Shown in pieces: positions 1-8,442 of a stretch of DNA of 20,159 bases. Positions within the stretch are counted from its first letter, which is position 1, and each line of letters begins with the position of its first letter. This stretch comes from a virus: positions 1 through 20,159 of IMG/VR virus record IMGVR_UViG_3300035698_000302. The stretch is one strand, 5' to 3'. The translations under genes were made by a program, and so were the position numbers. Below the pieces are notes generated by a model. The model was not told where the DNA came from and searched no databases. It worked only from the letters and a program-made list of their open reading frames with translations.

Positions 1-28
1 ACTTATTGTTATAACTATTTGTTACTAT
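1..28. repeat. 28-bp direct repeat, copy 1 (copy 2 at 138-165)
   Basis: The sequence starting ACTTATTGTTATAACTATTT is identical over 28 bases at 1-28 and 138-165, a period of 137 bases. Copy 1 touches the window edge, so the repeat may extend further left. The copies differ from the next base on (position 29 against 166). An internal 8-bp palindrome GTTATAAC could be a protein-binding site. No function can be assigned. Confidence 0.75.
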
Positions 29-197
29 GTAAAGGTTTTTTAATTTTCTTATCCTATTGCGTTCCTTATGTAAAGATTATTACCAATCCCATTAAAGACG
101 TTTTCCAATTTTTTATAATTTTTTTTATATTATATTTACTTATTGTTATAACTATTTGTTACTATATTAGTTTTCTTATAGAAAACTTTTATATTAA
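1..197. other. Non-coding stretch after the tail fibre, with direct repeat and weak hairpin
   Basis: No convincing gene lies here on either strand. The region is extremely AT-rich. A perfect 28-bp direct repeat occupies 1-28 and 138-165; it contains the palindrome GTTATAAC. A 7-bp hairpin (AGTTTTC at 169-175, GAAAACT at 181-187) follows the fibre stop codon on the minus strand. It is not followed by a T-run in that direction, so it is only a weak terminator candidate. A plus-strand open frame starting at TTG 19 crosses into the fibre gene antisense, has biased hydrophobic composition and no recognisable features, and is not called. Confidence 0.5.
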
Positions 198-2903
198 TTA
201 TCCTTTTATAAATAGATATTCATTTGCCGTTGAAGTTGCTACAAGTCTAGCGCTAGTCAATCCCTCGCATTTTAGGTTGTTAGCATTTCCGTTAGGAATT
301 GTCGTTATAGTTACACCCGATGGATGTGTAAGATTTATATTAAAAAGTGCGCTACTGAAATTCCAAGACTGATTTATTCCTAAACCTAACGGTACGATAA
401 CAGTTAATTCTCCATTAGTTTTTATTGAGTGCAAATTGTAATCACTATCTAATAAAGTATAATTAGCATCTAAATAGGTAAAATTTTCTTGTATGGTACC
501 TACAAAACTTGAAGCGGTTACATTACCCCCAAAAGTGGCGTTGCCTGATTTAAAGTCGTGGTTTCCGCTTGAATCAATAGTATATCTAGCCGTATCACTT
601 GTTGCTAATGAAGTTGAGTGTGCTGTTTGAGTACCAATAACAAATTTATCTCTAAACGCAGTATTACCAGTTGAAGAACCCCCAGTTCCGATAATCCCAA
701 CAGCATCCGTATGGTTACCCCTTATTCTTAAAGCATTGTAACTTGTTGCAGCGGTGCCTGTTTGAAATAACTCAAAACTATAAACGGAACTTGTTTGATT
801 AATTAATACACTACCCCCAAAAGTGGCGTTTCCTGTTTTTCCATCAATATTAAAAACGTTAGTAGGTGTTGTTCCGTCTTTATTTATTACTACGTAATAA
901 TCCCCTCCTAAACCAGTACCACCAAAGTCATAGCCTTCAATTACTTGGTAAGTAGTTGAAGAAGTTGAATTAGAACCTGAAAGTATTATCCTTTGATTTG
1001 AGGAACCCGAATAAATTCTCGAATCATCTAAAATTACATTTCCCCCAAACGTGGCATTGCCTGACTTAAAGTCGAAATCTCCGTTTGCTTTGATACGCAT
1101 TCTTTCTGTTGGTGCCGTTGCATTTTGTCTTGTATAAAAACCTAACGCACAAGCCGTATTATTATCCGTAGCGTTTTCTTTAAACCCTTTTATTCCACCG
1201 TAAAAAGCTAAATCATCATTACCTGTCGCGTACTTACCTAGAAAAGATATTTCTCCTCCAACTCCTTCTGCCATATTTGCCGAATCTCCTGCAAGGAAAT
1301 TAGATGTAGCAAAGTTTGCAGTAGTAGCTATAAAAGACTGTATTCTTGAATTTCCATAACCAGACGTACGACCTACTGTTAAAGCACCCCCAAACGTAGC
1401 ATCCCCTGTAAAACTTGGTGAAGCCTTATTTGCTTTTAAATCTAAGGCGGTTTGTTGTGCAGAACTTACAGGCATATTTGTCAAAGCAGAACCGTCTCCT
1501 ATAAAATTACTAGCTCTTAAGTTACCTTGAAAGTAATTATCTGTAATACTTGAATTTCCTAAAGTAACTGTATTAGAACCGTTTCCGATAGCGTTAACTC
1601 CGATTACAATTTGGTTTGTTTCTCCGTCTGCGTTTGCCCTAGTATCTCTACCTATAAAAATAGATTCTGAACCTGTTTCGTTTGAAGTATTTCCGTCTGC
1701 TATATATCTACCCGATTGAAGACCTAAAGCTACGTTGGAACCTCCCGTTGTGTTATTTTGTAAACTTAGGTAGCCTAAAGCTACATTGTAACTTCCCGTT
1801 GTATTTTCATATAAATTTAGGTAACCTAAAGCTACGTTGGAATTTCCCGTTGTGTTATTTTGTAAACTTTGGAAACCTAAAGCTACGTTTCTATTTCCCG
1901 TTGTATTATTTTGTAAATTTAGGAAACCTAAAGCTACGTTTCCACTTCCAGTTGTATTATTTTGTAAACTTAGGTAGCCTAAAGCTGCGTTGGAACTTCC
2001 CGTTGTGTTATTTTCTCCAACACTACTACCTATAAAAGTATTATTTAAGGCATCACTTAAATCAAGTCTATTATTTATTGTAACAAGACCCGCAAAATTG
2101 GCATTTCCTGTAAAACTTGGTGAAGCCTTATTAGCTTTTAAGTCTAAAGCGGTTTGTTGTGCCGTTGAAATCGGTTTATTTGCATCCGTTGTATTATCTA
2201 CATTAGACAATCCTACATCTGCTTTAGCTAAAACAACCTCTCCAATCTTACCAGCTACGCTTAAAACTTTATCTGTGTTATCTATTTTAGCCCAACCGCT
2301 AGCAGTTTTTATAGCCCAATCGTTTACTTTCCAATCAGTAATCCCTCCAATATCTGTAGCACCCTCAACCGAAACAATCCAAAAATAACCTGTTTCAGTT
2401 GCTGTTGTAATGTCAGGCGTATTTGTGTCTGCATCCCAATTCCCTTGAGGTATTAAAGAACCTGCTAAGGCTAGTATTTCTGCTTTTAGTATCTTTCCTT
2501 GCTCTGCTGATAAAGGAACGCTTACACCTCCCGAAGTTACGTTGTCTACAATGCTCGCAATATCTACTTTTAAATCAATGTTAGATTGTAAAGTAGTATC
2601 TGCGGTTGTTCTTGCGGTTGCCTCTGTGTTTATGTTATTTTGTAAAGTTGTTTCTAATCCGTCTAATTGCGTAAGATTAACGGCATCATTAGCAGACAAA
2701 CCATTAGCAATTTTAAAAATCTCGCTACTGTTTCCGCTTATATCGGCTTTTAACGACAAGTCTGTAGCATTTAAAGCAATATTATCAACGTTGATATTAA
2801 CGCTTGTTTTTATCTCGTTTAAGTTTGCTGCAGTAACCTTATTTACTTCGGGTACTGGCTGACTTATTATATTTACTTTATCGTTATACTGTATCTTTGC
2901 CAT
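198..2903 (-). CDS. Tail fibre protein with YadA-head-like 17-aa repeats
   Basis: This 901-aa protein is the likely host-recognition fibre at the tail tip. The N-terminal region (about 1-60) is of the kind that attaches Bacteroidota phage fibres to the tail, followed by a heptad-like stretch. Residues about 293-394 hold six 17-aa repeats of the type NNTTGSxNVALGxxxLQ, which resemble the left-handed beta-roll repeats of trimeric autotransporter heads. Two copies of LDLKANKASPSFTG and several FKSGNATFGG-type modules surround them; these look like trimeric beta-rich shaft segments. The C-terminal part (about 805-901) appears to be a distinct tip domain. There is no chaperone-type peptidase motif that I can see. 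Its start shares one base with the stop of the upstream gene (TAATG), so translation is coupled. Receptor and trimeric state are inferred. Confidence 0.85.
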   Translation of the reverse strand: MAKIQYNDKVNIISQPVPEVNKVTAANLNEIKTSVNINVDNIALNATDLSLKADISGNSSEIFKIANGLSANDAVNLTQLDGLETTLQNNINTEATARTTADTTLQSNIDLKVDIASIVDNVTSGGVSVPLSAEQGKILKAEILALAGSLIPQGNWDADTNTPDITTATETGYFWIVSVEGATDIGGITDWKVNDWAIKTASGWAKIDNTDKVLSVAGKIGEVVLAKADVGLSNVDNTTDANKPISTAQQTALDLKANKASPSFTGNANFAGLVTINNRLDLSDALNNTFIGSSVGENNTTGSSNAALGYLSLQNNTTGSGNVALGFLNLQNNTTGNRNVALGFQSLQNNTTGNSNVALGYLNLYENTTGSYNVALGYLSLQNNTTGGSNVALGLQSGRYIADGNTSNETGSESIFIGRDTRANADGETNQIVIGVNAIGNGSNTVTLGNSSITDNYFQGNLRASNFIGDGSALTNMPVSSAQQTALDLKANKASPSFTGDATFGGALTVGRTSGYGNSRIQSFIATTANFATSNFLAGDSANMAEGVGGEISFLGKYATGNDDLAFYGGIKGFKENATDNNTACALGFYTRQNATAPTERMRIKANGDFDFKSGNATFGGNVILDDSRIYSGSSNQRIILSGSNSTSSTTYQVIEGYDFGGTGLGGDYYVVINKDGTTPTNVFNIDGKTGNATFGGSVLINQTSSVYSFELFQTGTAATSYNALRIRGNHTDAVGIIGTGGSSTGNTAFRDKFVIGTQTAHSTSLATSDTARYTIDSSGNHDFKSGNATFGGNVTASSFVGTIQENFTYLDANYTLLDSDYNLHSIKTNGELTVIVPLGLGINQSWNFSSALFNINLTHPSGVTITTIPNGNANNLKCEGLTSARLVATSTANEYLFIKG
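1405..1460 (-). repeat. 56-bp dispersed repeat in the fibre gene (partner at 2107-2162)
   Basis: Positions 1405-1460 and 2107-2162 match at 53 of 56 bases in the same orientation and frame. Both encode the module around LDLKANKASPSFTG, which flanks the 51-bp repeat block on both sides. Recombination between the copies would excise or duplicate the whole repeat block in frame. Confidence 0.9.
1723..2028 (-). repeat. Six tandem 51-bp repeats inside the fibre gene
   Basis: The plus-strand landmark CCTAAAGC recurs at 1723, 1774, 1825, 1876, 1927 and 1978, an exact 51-base period giving six in-frame units (CCTAAAGC to CCTAAAGC; the last unit, 1978, reads CCTAAAGCTGCG). Each unit encodes 17 residues. 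The units differ by a few bases, so they are not a recent simple expansion. Copy-number change would lengthen or shorten the fibre without breaking the frame. Confidence 0.95.
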
Positions 2904-3367
2904 TATATTAAAGTTTCTAAGTGAGATTCTAGCCCCGAATCTATTGGGTTAATGTTTGTGCTAACTGGTATACCGTAGCCTAAAATAGTAGCACTAAAAG
3001 TTATGAATTCATCTATATTACTTTCAGAAGATAAATCTGTTAAATAGCCTTTTCCGTTGTCAATATTGCCTTGATTGTCTTGTATTTTCCAATCTATTAA
3101 AAGTCTGTTTCTCTTAATTAATTTAAGAATATCGTAAGAAAATTTAGTAGTATCTCCGCCATTATAAAGGGTATTTAAAGCAACACCGCTAAAGTCTATG
3201 CTATATTCTTGGTTGGTTAATACGTAAGTTTTCCAACCGCCATTCTCTATATTTGTAGAATCTAAAGTTTCTACACTTTCAGAAAATCCGTTAGAGGTAA
3301 GGCATCCAATAGGTAAGAAGCCCTCGCCAATATCTAAGTAAAGTATACTATAAGTTCCGTTTATCAT
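2903..3367 (-). CDS. Second tail-tube-like protein (paralogue of the major tail protein)
   Basis: The protein has about 154 residues from the ATG at 3367. An in-frame TTG at 3373 would add two residues, but it lies only two bases from a TATATTTG box. It aligns along most of its length with the major tail tube protein at 8442-8876: ILYLDIGEGFLPIGCLTSN matches ILSIWDGSAYLPVGCLTSN, both have an internal DWK, and both end with DEF-T-S-T-L patterns. That places it in the TP901-1-type tail tube family. Its position between the baseplate-like gene and the fibre suggests a tube-fold adaptor joining fibre or tip to the tail (Dit-like role), or a minor tube subunit; this is inference. It ends in TAATG overlap with the fibre gene. 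Confidence 0.75.
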   Translation of the reverse strand: MINGTYSILYLDIGEGFLPIGCLTSNGFSESVETLDSTNIENGGWKTYVLTNQEYSIDFSGVALNTLYNGGDTTKFSYDILKLIKRNRLLIDWKIQDNQGNIDNGKGYLTDLSSESNIDEFITFSATILGYGIPVSTNINPIDSGLESHLETLI

Positions 3368-3375
3368 ATCCAATA

Positions 3376-3383
3376 CAAATATA
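3376..3383 (-). promoter_or_regulatory. Candidate -7 promoter box (TATATTTG)
   Basis: TATATTTG matches the Bacteroidota -7 consensus TAnnTTTG and lies in the 49-bp gap before the tube paralogue. No TTTG -33 box is visible at the usual distance, and the start codon follows so closely (ATG at 3367) that the transcript would be leaderless or nearly so. It may be chance in AT-rich DNA. Confidence 0.4.
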
Positions 3384-3422
3384 GATAAAACGTATCGTAA
3401 AGTTTAAATAAATATACTGAAA

Positions 3423-5543
3423 TTATCCACGAATAGTTGGCTCTACAACGTTGCCATAATCTAAAGTAAATTGATAATCTACATCTTCTAAGATGTCCGT
3501 ATCTAAAACTTCTACGTAGGTTATAGACGTTACGTTAGACAAACAATCATAGCTATACGAAGTAACCATAAAAACACCGTTAAAATTGCTAATAGTAGCA
3601 AGGTTTAAATAATCAAAATATCCGAAAATATCACCGCTATAGACTTGCAATGGTTTACCATACATTTTCATACGCTCCTCTCCCATTATTTTTAGAATTG
3701 GTTTTTTTTCTTCGACCCCTAATCTATTCCAATTCTCTGTGGGTGTAAATTGGTCTAACTCGTATATTGTACCATAATAGGTATCCGTAGGATTATCTCC
3801 GTTAAAAACTTGTTTTATATCCTTAATTTTTGAAGATGGTCTTAGTAACCTTTGAAATGTATGGTTTTCTCCTATTGCCTCAAGTTCCGCAGATAATGGA
3901 ACGACATCAATAACAAACCTAACATAAACTTCGCCAGTCTCATTAAGATAGTTAGGATATGTATTTACCTGTGGTATAAGTACACTTAAATCTCCGTTTA
4001 TAGGTGTTGCGCTTGTACTTGCTAAAAAACTACCATTTACTTGCAAAGGCATTTTAGCCAAAGTCGTAACCCATTCACTACCGTTAAAATAATATGTTTC
4101 TGCACCATTAGTAATTTTTAAAACTACATCAGAACTAAAACCCTCATTATTTAAAAAGTTACAACTTGTATTTACGGTAAGCTTTAACCTACTACTTGTA
4201 GGTACTATCTTAGTAGTACTTTGAAACCCACCATCGCTTCCAGATAGTGTAAAAGGGTCTATAAGTATTAAACTATCAACCAATCCATACTTGTAATTTA
4301 TACGAAAAGCACCTATAGAACTTTTAACTGTCTTTTGTTGGTTGGCGTTTACGTGGTGTGGGTAATAACCGTTTATCTGACTACCTAAAGTAACTCTAAA
4401 ATCAAAATTCTTTTTAGGTATTAATAAATTATCTCCGCTAAAGTCGTACCCGAAAAAAGACGGTATTGTAGCAGTTACTAAAGAGTTCGGTTTATATATT
4501 AGCCATTGCCCTTTATAAGCCGTAATAACCGCACCAAAAGGCTCTAAAACACTTCTTAGAACTTCGTCACAATTCATTATTGTATCTTTATCGTCTTTCA
4601 CAAACCGATCCGAGTTATAGTAAACATTCTCAAAAATAGAAAGGTCATTTCGTAAACCCTCGTAGTAAATATCTATACCAACAAATATGTTTGAGTTTAT
4701 TTTAGTCCTTTTTAGGCAGTTAGAAACTATTTTAATTAGGCTTTGCTTACCTACAAAACTAAGACCGTTAGCATCTTCTACGTAAGATAAGTTTTTAAGG
4801 AATCCAAGACCGTCTGTACAGTCTAAAGAAATTACCCATTTATCAGTTACTAGGCTTTCATAAATACCCTCTGGGCTTAACCAACCATTAAATAACGTTG
4901 TATTAGTTCCTAAAGCATCTCTTTTATAGGTTACTGAATAAGTGCGCTCCTCTTCGCTATAAAGGTCGTAGAATGTTAAATTAGAATCCGCTTGTAAGTC
5001 TATTTTTAAACCCGAACCTCTTATTGGTTCTAACGTGTCGTCTGTTTCTGAATATTCTAAACTACAACTTCCGTAGATTTTCGTAGGCTCTCCATCAAAT
5101 TCTGCGCTTAATATTTCCACTCTATGCCTAACATCTACAACATCGTTAAATTCAAAATAGTACTTTAAGTTTTGTATAGGTAAAGGTGCAGGAACAGGAT
5201 CACTTAAAACATAAGTTACTTTACCGCTAGATATAGCCGTTCCGCTTACTGCGTGAAAAGTTACGGTTGTATCTGTCGATGTTAAATTTAAAACACTACC
5301 TGTTTTAGTGATGGTTAAACCACCTTTAAAGATGTCAGCATTATAATCGAATCTAAATCTATTAGCGTAATTAATAGCAAGTATTTCTGTAGATTCATTT
5401 ATTCCTGGATGAAAGGCTCTAGCATTTTCAGGCTCTACAAATGTTTCTATTAAATCACCATTAACACCCCCTACGCTATAAGTAACTATAATACTGTTAT
5501 TTAGCTGCAAACTGCTAATAAAACTTAATTGTAATTTTTTCAT
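3423..5543 (-). CDS. Large tail tip / baseplate protein
   Basis: This 706-aa protein follows the tape measure gene by three bases, the position where siphoviruses encode distal-tail, hub or tail-associated proteins. Its sequence is beta-rich, with no signal peptide or membrane segment. The N-terminal third is rich in short beta-strand and Thr/Ser stretches. A central segment (about 320-355) with CDEVLRSVLEPFGAVITAYK and QWLIYKP resembles baseplate-type proteins of Bacteroidota phages. The C-terminal part (about 600-690) contains YSGDIFGYFDYLNLATISNF and a run of hydrophobic/Tyr strands that look like the final hub domain. I cannot name a precise family from sequence alone. A role at the tail tip holding the fibre is inferred from order. 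No peptidoglycan hydrolase motif is evident. Confidence 0.65.
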   Translation of the reverse strand: MKKLQLSFISSLQLNNSIIVTYSVGGVNGDLIETFVEPENARAFHPGINESTEILAINYANRFRFDYNADIFKGGLTITKTGSVLNLTSTDTTVTFHAVSGTAISSGKVTYVLSDPVPAPLPIQNLKYYFEFNDVVDVRHRVEILSAEFDGEPTKIYGSCSLEYSETDDTLEPIRGSGLKIDLQADSNLTFYDLYSEEERTYSVTYKRDALGTNTTLFNGWLSPEGIYESLVTDKWVISLDCTDGLGFLKNLSYVEDANGLSFVGKQSLIKIVSNCLKRTKINSNIFVGIDIYYEGLRNDLSIFENVYYNSDRFVKDDKDTIMNCDEVLRSVLEPFGAVITAYKGQWLIYKPNSLVTATIPSFFGYDFSGDNLLIPKKNFDFRVTLGSQINGYYPHHVNANQQKTVKSSIGAFRINYKYGLVDSLILIDPFTLSGSDGGFQSTTKIVPTSSRLKLTVNTSCNFLNNEGFSSDVVLKITNGAETYYFNGSEWVTTLAKMPLQVNGSFLASTSATPINGDLSVLIPQVNTYPNYLNETGEVYVRFVIDVVPLSAELEAIGENHTFQRLLRPSSKIKDIKQVFNGDNPTDTYYGTIYELDQFTPTENWNRLGVEEKKPILKIMGEERMKMYGKPLQVYSGDIFGYFDYLNLATISNFNGVFMVTSYSYDCLSNVTSITYVEVLDTDILEDVDYQFTLDYGNVVEPTIRG

Positions 5544-5546
5544 ATA

Positions 5547-7754
5547 TTATGTCAAACTTAAAGAGCCACCTAAACTTCTATTCCTTGAAAGTGTGTTACT
5601 TAACACACCTACTAATTTTGTGCCTTGTATCTCGAATACTACGTTCTGTAGACCGCTAGAACCACTTGAAGCACCAAAGTTTCCACCGCTACTTGAACCG
5701 CTAAAATCACTAGCACCTGAACCCCTAGACGAAGAACCACCGCTAGATGACCCCTTACCTAAACCACCACTAAAAGACTTTACTGCACCACCTATTGCTA
5801 TTAATGCAGTACCAGCTATTATAGCTCCAATACCACCACCGAAAGGGTTTTTCATAGATTTAGAAAAAGCTTCACTTGCAATACCCGCTGCAACCACCAA
5901 AGAACCGTATTTCTGTAATGTACTTCCCATTGCACTAAGAATAGTACCCATAAAAGCTTGAATTACATTACCGCCATTTGCTAGCGCCATCCCTATATTA
6001 TTACCTAATTGTTCAAATGTAGATAAAACACCATTTTGTAATATATTTGAAACACCATCACTAAATTGTTGTGCCTTTTCCCTCATTAATGCAGCTTGCA
6101 TATCAAACTGTTCGGTATCAATTAAAGGCATCATTGGTAAAGATAAAGGCTCTGAATTAACGCCACTTGATAAACCATCTAAATTCAATCCTACTGTCTT
6201 ACTTCTACCATTAGTTGAGCCTTCTGTAACTCCGTCTGCTAAAGAAATACCTATAGAATTACCTACTTCTTTTGCAGTTTCTTTTAGTGAGTTTCCTAAA
6301 GAAGTTAAACTTTTCTTTATCTCTTGTGGTGTTTTATGTTTTAACTCTCCGTTTACTGTTTCATCTAAAGCCTTTGCAATATTTACGCCTATTTCATCAC
6401 CTGCTTCTTTAGCGTATTTAGAAACTTCTTTACCTATATTAGATAAACCTTTAGTTATAATATCTTTAGCACCTATTATTCCTTCGCTTATTTTTGCTGG
6501 ATTTAAACCTAAAACCCCAGTTATAACCTTACCTATGTTTTTAAATAAATTTATAACATTAGAGCCAAAGCTTTTCATATAAGCCCAAATACTCTTAAAA
6601 GCAAATTTTGCAAGTGTCCAAACGTTTTTAAACTGTAATCCAATCGCTGCGATAATACCTCTTAATAAAGCACTTTGATTATAAACGTCTACAAAAGAAT
6701 TATAAAATTCAGCCACTTTCACAATAATAGCATCAAAGCTCTTGTAAACTATAACACCTAAAGCAGCTATAGCAGCAATAGTTAACCCTATAGGGCCAGT
6801 TAAAATTGTAAAGCCTGTAATTAATGCGGGTATTATTGTAGTTGATAAAAACCCTAAGCCAATTAACAAAGGCCCGACAACCGCCACCAAAGCAGCGACT
6901 ACAACTATTATTTTTTTTGTGGTTGGGCTTAAATTTGTAAATGCTTTTACTAATTTGTTTACGTAGGTAATTGCCTTAGTAAAATATGGTAATAATATCT
7001 CACCAAAAGCTACGGATAGCTCTTTTACGGATTCCGTAAAGATTCTCATTTGATTGGCAGAACCATCGCTAGTCCGTGCGAAATCTCCTTGTGCATTTTT
7101 AGTTATTGATAAAATATAAGCGTAACGAAGTTGCACCTTTTGTGCCTGTGTCATTGCTTCAATGTTACCAGATATACCCTTTGAAAGTGCGTAAGCTTTT
7201 AGATTGGCTATTGTCATTACAATACCCATTCTTTTTAAAGATTCAGTTTCACCTGTAAAAACACCATTTAAAGCCGTTGTAACCTCTTTAATGTTAATGT
7301 TCTTAAAAGATGACATATCTCCAGCCAAACCAACTAAAGAAGTCGCTAAAATAGCCGCCTTATCTGTTGGAATACCCATAGAAGTACCCATATCTCCAAA
7401 AAGTGCAGCCATATCTAAGGCAGTACCCTCTGCAATACCAAAAGTTTCTAAAGTTGTTTTTGCAAATTTACGTACTTCTTTAGAAGAACTTTTAAAAGCT
7501 ACATCAACTTTATTTAAACTTTCTGTAAAATCCGAAGACATTTTGATAGCAGCGCCACCAATTGCTAACAAAGGCAACGTTAAATAGGTAGCCATAGACT
7601 TACCTATTCTACCCATTTTCTCTCCAACTCTTTTTAACTTGTCTGTGAGTTTTTCAGCAGCCGCACCGATACCGCCTAAAGCTTTTTTTGCTTTACCTAA
7701 CTCCGATAATAACCTGTCAATTTTTGCGGATATCTCTACGCTTAATTCTGCCAT
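5547..7754 (-). CDS. Tail tape measure protein
   Basis: The 735-aa protein sits directly after the tail chaperone pair, the classic tape measure position, and is the longest tail gene apart from the fibre. The N-terminus (1-60) is helical and rich in Ala, Lys and Leu. Residues about 75-250 carry the tape-measure core pattern with SSKEVRKFAKTTLETFGI and LNGVFTGETESLKRMGI. A long hydrophobic stretch at about 281-337 (KKIIVVVAALVAVVGPLLIG onward) offers two or more membrane-spanning segments for genome delivery. The C-terminal part (about 600-735) has further hydrophobic helices, then a Gly/Ser-rich linker and a short end. It sets tail length and is expelled at infection. By the usual rule of about 1.5 angstrom per residue the tail would be near 110 nm, which is an estimate only. 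Confidence 0.92.
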   Translation of the reverse strand: MAELSVEISAKIDRLLSELGKAKKALGGIGAAAEKLTDKLKRVGEKMGRIGKSMATYLTLPLLAIGGAAIKMSSDFTESLNKVDVAFKSSSKEVRKFAKTTLETFGIAEGTALDMAALFGDMGTSMGIPTDKAAILATSLVGLAGDMSSFKNINIKEVTTALNGVFTGETESLKRMGIVMTIANLKAYALSKGISGNIEAMTQAQKVQLRYAYILSITKNAQGDFARTSDGSANQMRIFTESVKELSVAFGEILLPYFTKAITYVNKLVKAFTNLSPTTKKIIVVVAALVAVVGPLLIGLGFLSTTIIPALITGFTILTGPIGLTIAAIAALGVIVYKSFDAIIVKVAEFYNSFVDVYNQSALLRGIIAAIGLQFKNVWTLAKFAFKSIWAYMKSFGSNVINLFKNIGKVITGVLGLNPAKISEGIIGAKDIITKGLSNIGKEVSKYAKEAGDEIGVNIAKALDETVNGELKHKTPQEIKKSLTSLGNSLKETAKEVGNSIGISLADGVTEGSTNGRSKTVGLNLDGLSSGVNSEPLSLPMMPLIDTEQFDMQAALMREKAQQFSDGVSNILQNGVLSTFEQLGNNIGMALANGGNVIQAFMGTILSAMGSTLQKYGSLVVAAGIASEAFSKSMKNPFGGGIGAIIAGTALIAIGGAVKSFSGGLGKGSSSGGSSSRGSGASDFSGSSSGGNFGASSGSSGLQNVVFEIQGTKLVGVLSNTLSRNRSLGGSLSLT

Positions 7755-7756
7755 TA

Positions 7757-8442
7757 CTATTTTTTATTATATTGTTTTTGAGCCTTTAAAATAGCATTCC
7801 TATGAACATCGCTTAGACCTTTTGCGTTACTTTCACCGTCTAAAGGAATAAACTTATCTTTAGATTTAGGTAACTTCTTAGGGTCAATATGAGAACCTAT
7901 TAATGAAGCGTAAGCCATCTCACGAACCTTATACCATTCGTTTTTTTCTATTCGTCTGTGAGCGTGTTGCCTAATACAAAACTCCGCCCACGTCATATCG
8001 TAAACGTAAGACAAAGACGGAGTATTTAGTTCTCCTAAAGCGAAAGAAATTATATCACTTGCCCAGTCTAATTCTTTGGGTTCGCTCTCTTCTTTCCCGA
8101 CGTTGGAATTTTATTTTTTGCTACTGGTACGTCTTTTGTCATACTGTTACTAAACGCATCTAAAAACAAACTAACGCCGTCAGAAGCTACACCGCCAACA
8201 CTATCTAATAAGTCTATAAAATCATACAGTTTTAACGCAACTTCTTTGCCTTCTCTCTCAAGATTATAAGCATAAGAAGTATACATTAATTTAGGAATGA
8301 CCTTAAAAGGATTATTTTTAATATTCGCATCCAATTCATCAATAGAACAGTCTAAACTATCCAATAACTCACCTAAAAAACCCAGTCCGAAATGAAAACC
8401 CAGTTCTTTACCCTCAAAATTTAGCTTTATTTTATTTGTCAT
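7757..8442 (-). CDS. Tail assembly chaperone, long form (gpG-gpT-type, -1 frameshift product)
   Basis: Ribosomes slipping -1 at GGGAAAG (8098-8092) leave the short chaperone frame after codon 117 and read 111 more codons to the stop at 7757, giving a fusion of 228 aa. The extension begins EESEPKELDWASDIISFALG and ends with KAQKQYNKK. The second frame is open continuously from the slip site. Its only early start-like codon is a TTG at 8014, so it is better read as the frameshift extension than as an independent gene. In lambda the equivalent gpG and gpGT bind the tape measure and recruit tube protein; neither is in the virion. The gene order tube, chaperone, tape measure is the same here. Confidence 0.88.
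8068..8442 (-). CDS. Tail assembly chaperone, short form (gpG-like)
   Basis: This is the zero-frame product, 124 aa, soluble and acidic in its first half with a Lys/Arg-rich tail (KKRANPKN). Residues 1-30 (IKLNFEGKELGFHFGLGFLG) and the helical middle fit tail assembly chaperones found between the tube and tape measure genes of siphoviruses. Its start overlaps the tube gene stop by one base (TAATG). The slip site lies at codons 115-117, so only seven residues after it are unique to the short form. Confidence 0.85.
   Translation of the reverse strand: MTNKIKLNFEGKELGFHFGLGFLGELLDSLDCSIDELDANIKNNPFKVIPKLMYTSYAYNLEREGKEVALKLYDFIDLLDSVGGVASDGVSLFLDAFSNSMTKDVPVAKNKIPTSGKKRANPKN
8092..8098 (-). other. 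-1 ribosomal frameshift site GGGAAAG
   Basis: On the minus strand the heptamer is phased G GGA AAG in the zero frame (GGA codon at 8097-8095, AAG at 8094-8092), the canonical X XXY YYZ arrangement. It is the same heptamer used in phage lambda G/T. Re-pairing gives GGG AAA, and the -1 frame then stays open for 111 codons into the chaperone extension. I see no obvious strong stimulatory hairpin immediately downstream. Confidence 0.9.

Noticed and set aside
169-187. Strong terminator after the fibre gene
   Set aside because: The hairpin is short and lacks a T-run on the minus strand.
19-372. Plus-strand 117-codon frame at the left edge
   Set aside because: It starts with TTG, is antisense to the end of the fibre gene, and its hydrophobic composition comes from AT-rich DNA.
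1723-2028. CRISPR array
   Set aside because: The 51-bp units have no unique spacers and are in frame in the fibre gene.
1682-2035. Plus-strand frame across the fibre repeats
   Set aside because: It is the complement of the 51-bp repeats; its repeating peptide follows from the period being a multiple of three.
7757-8014. Independent 85-aa gene after the tail chaperone
   Set aside because: Its only start is TTG and the frame is open upstream to the GGGAAAG slip site; it is the chaperone frameshift extension.
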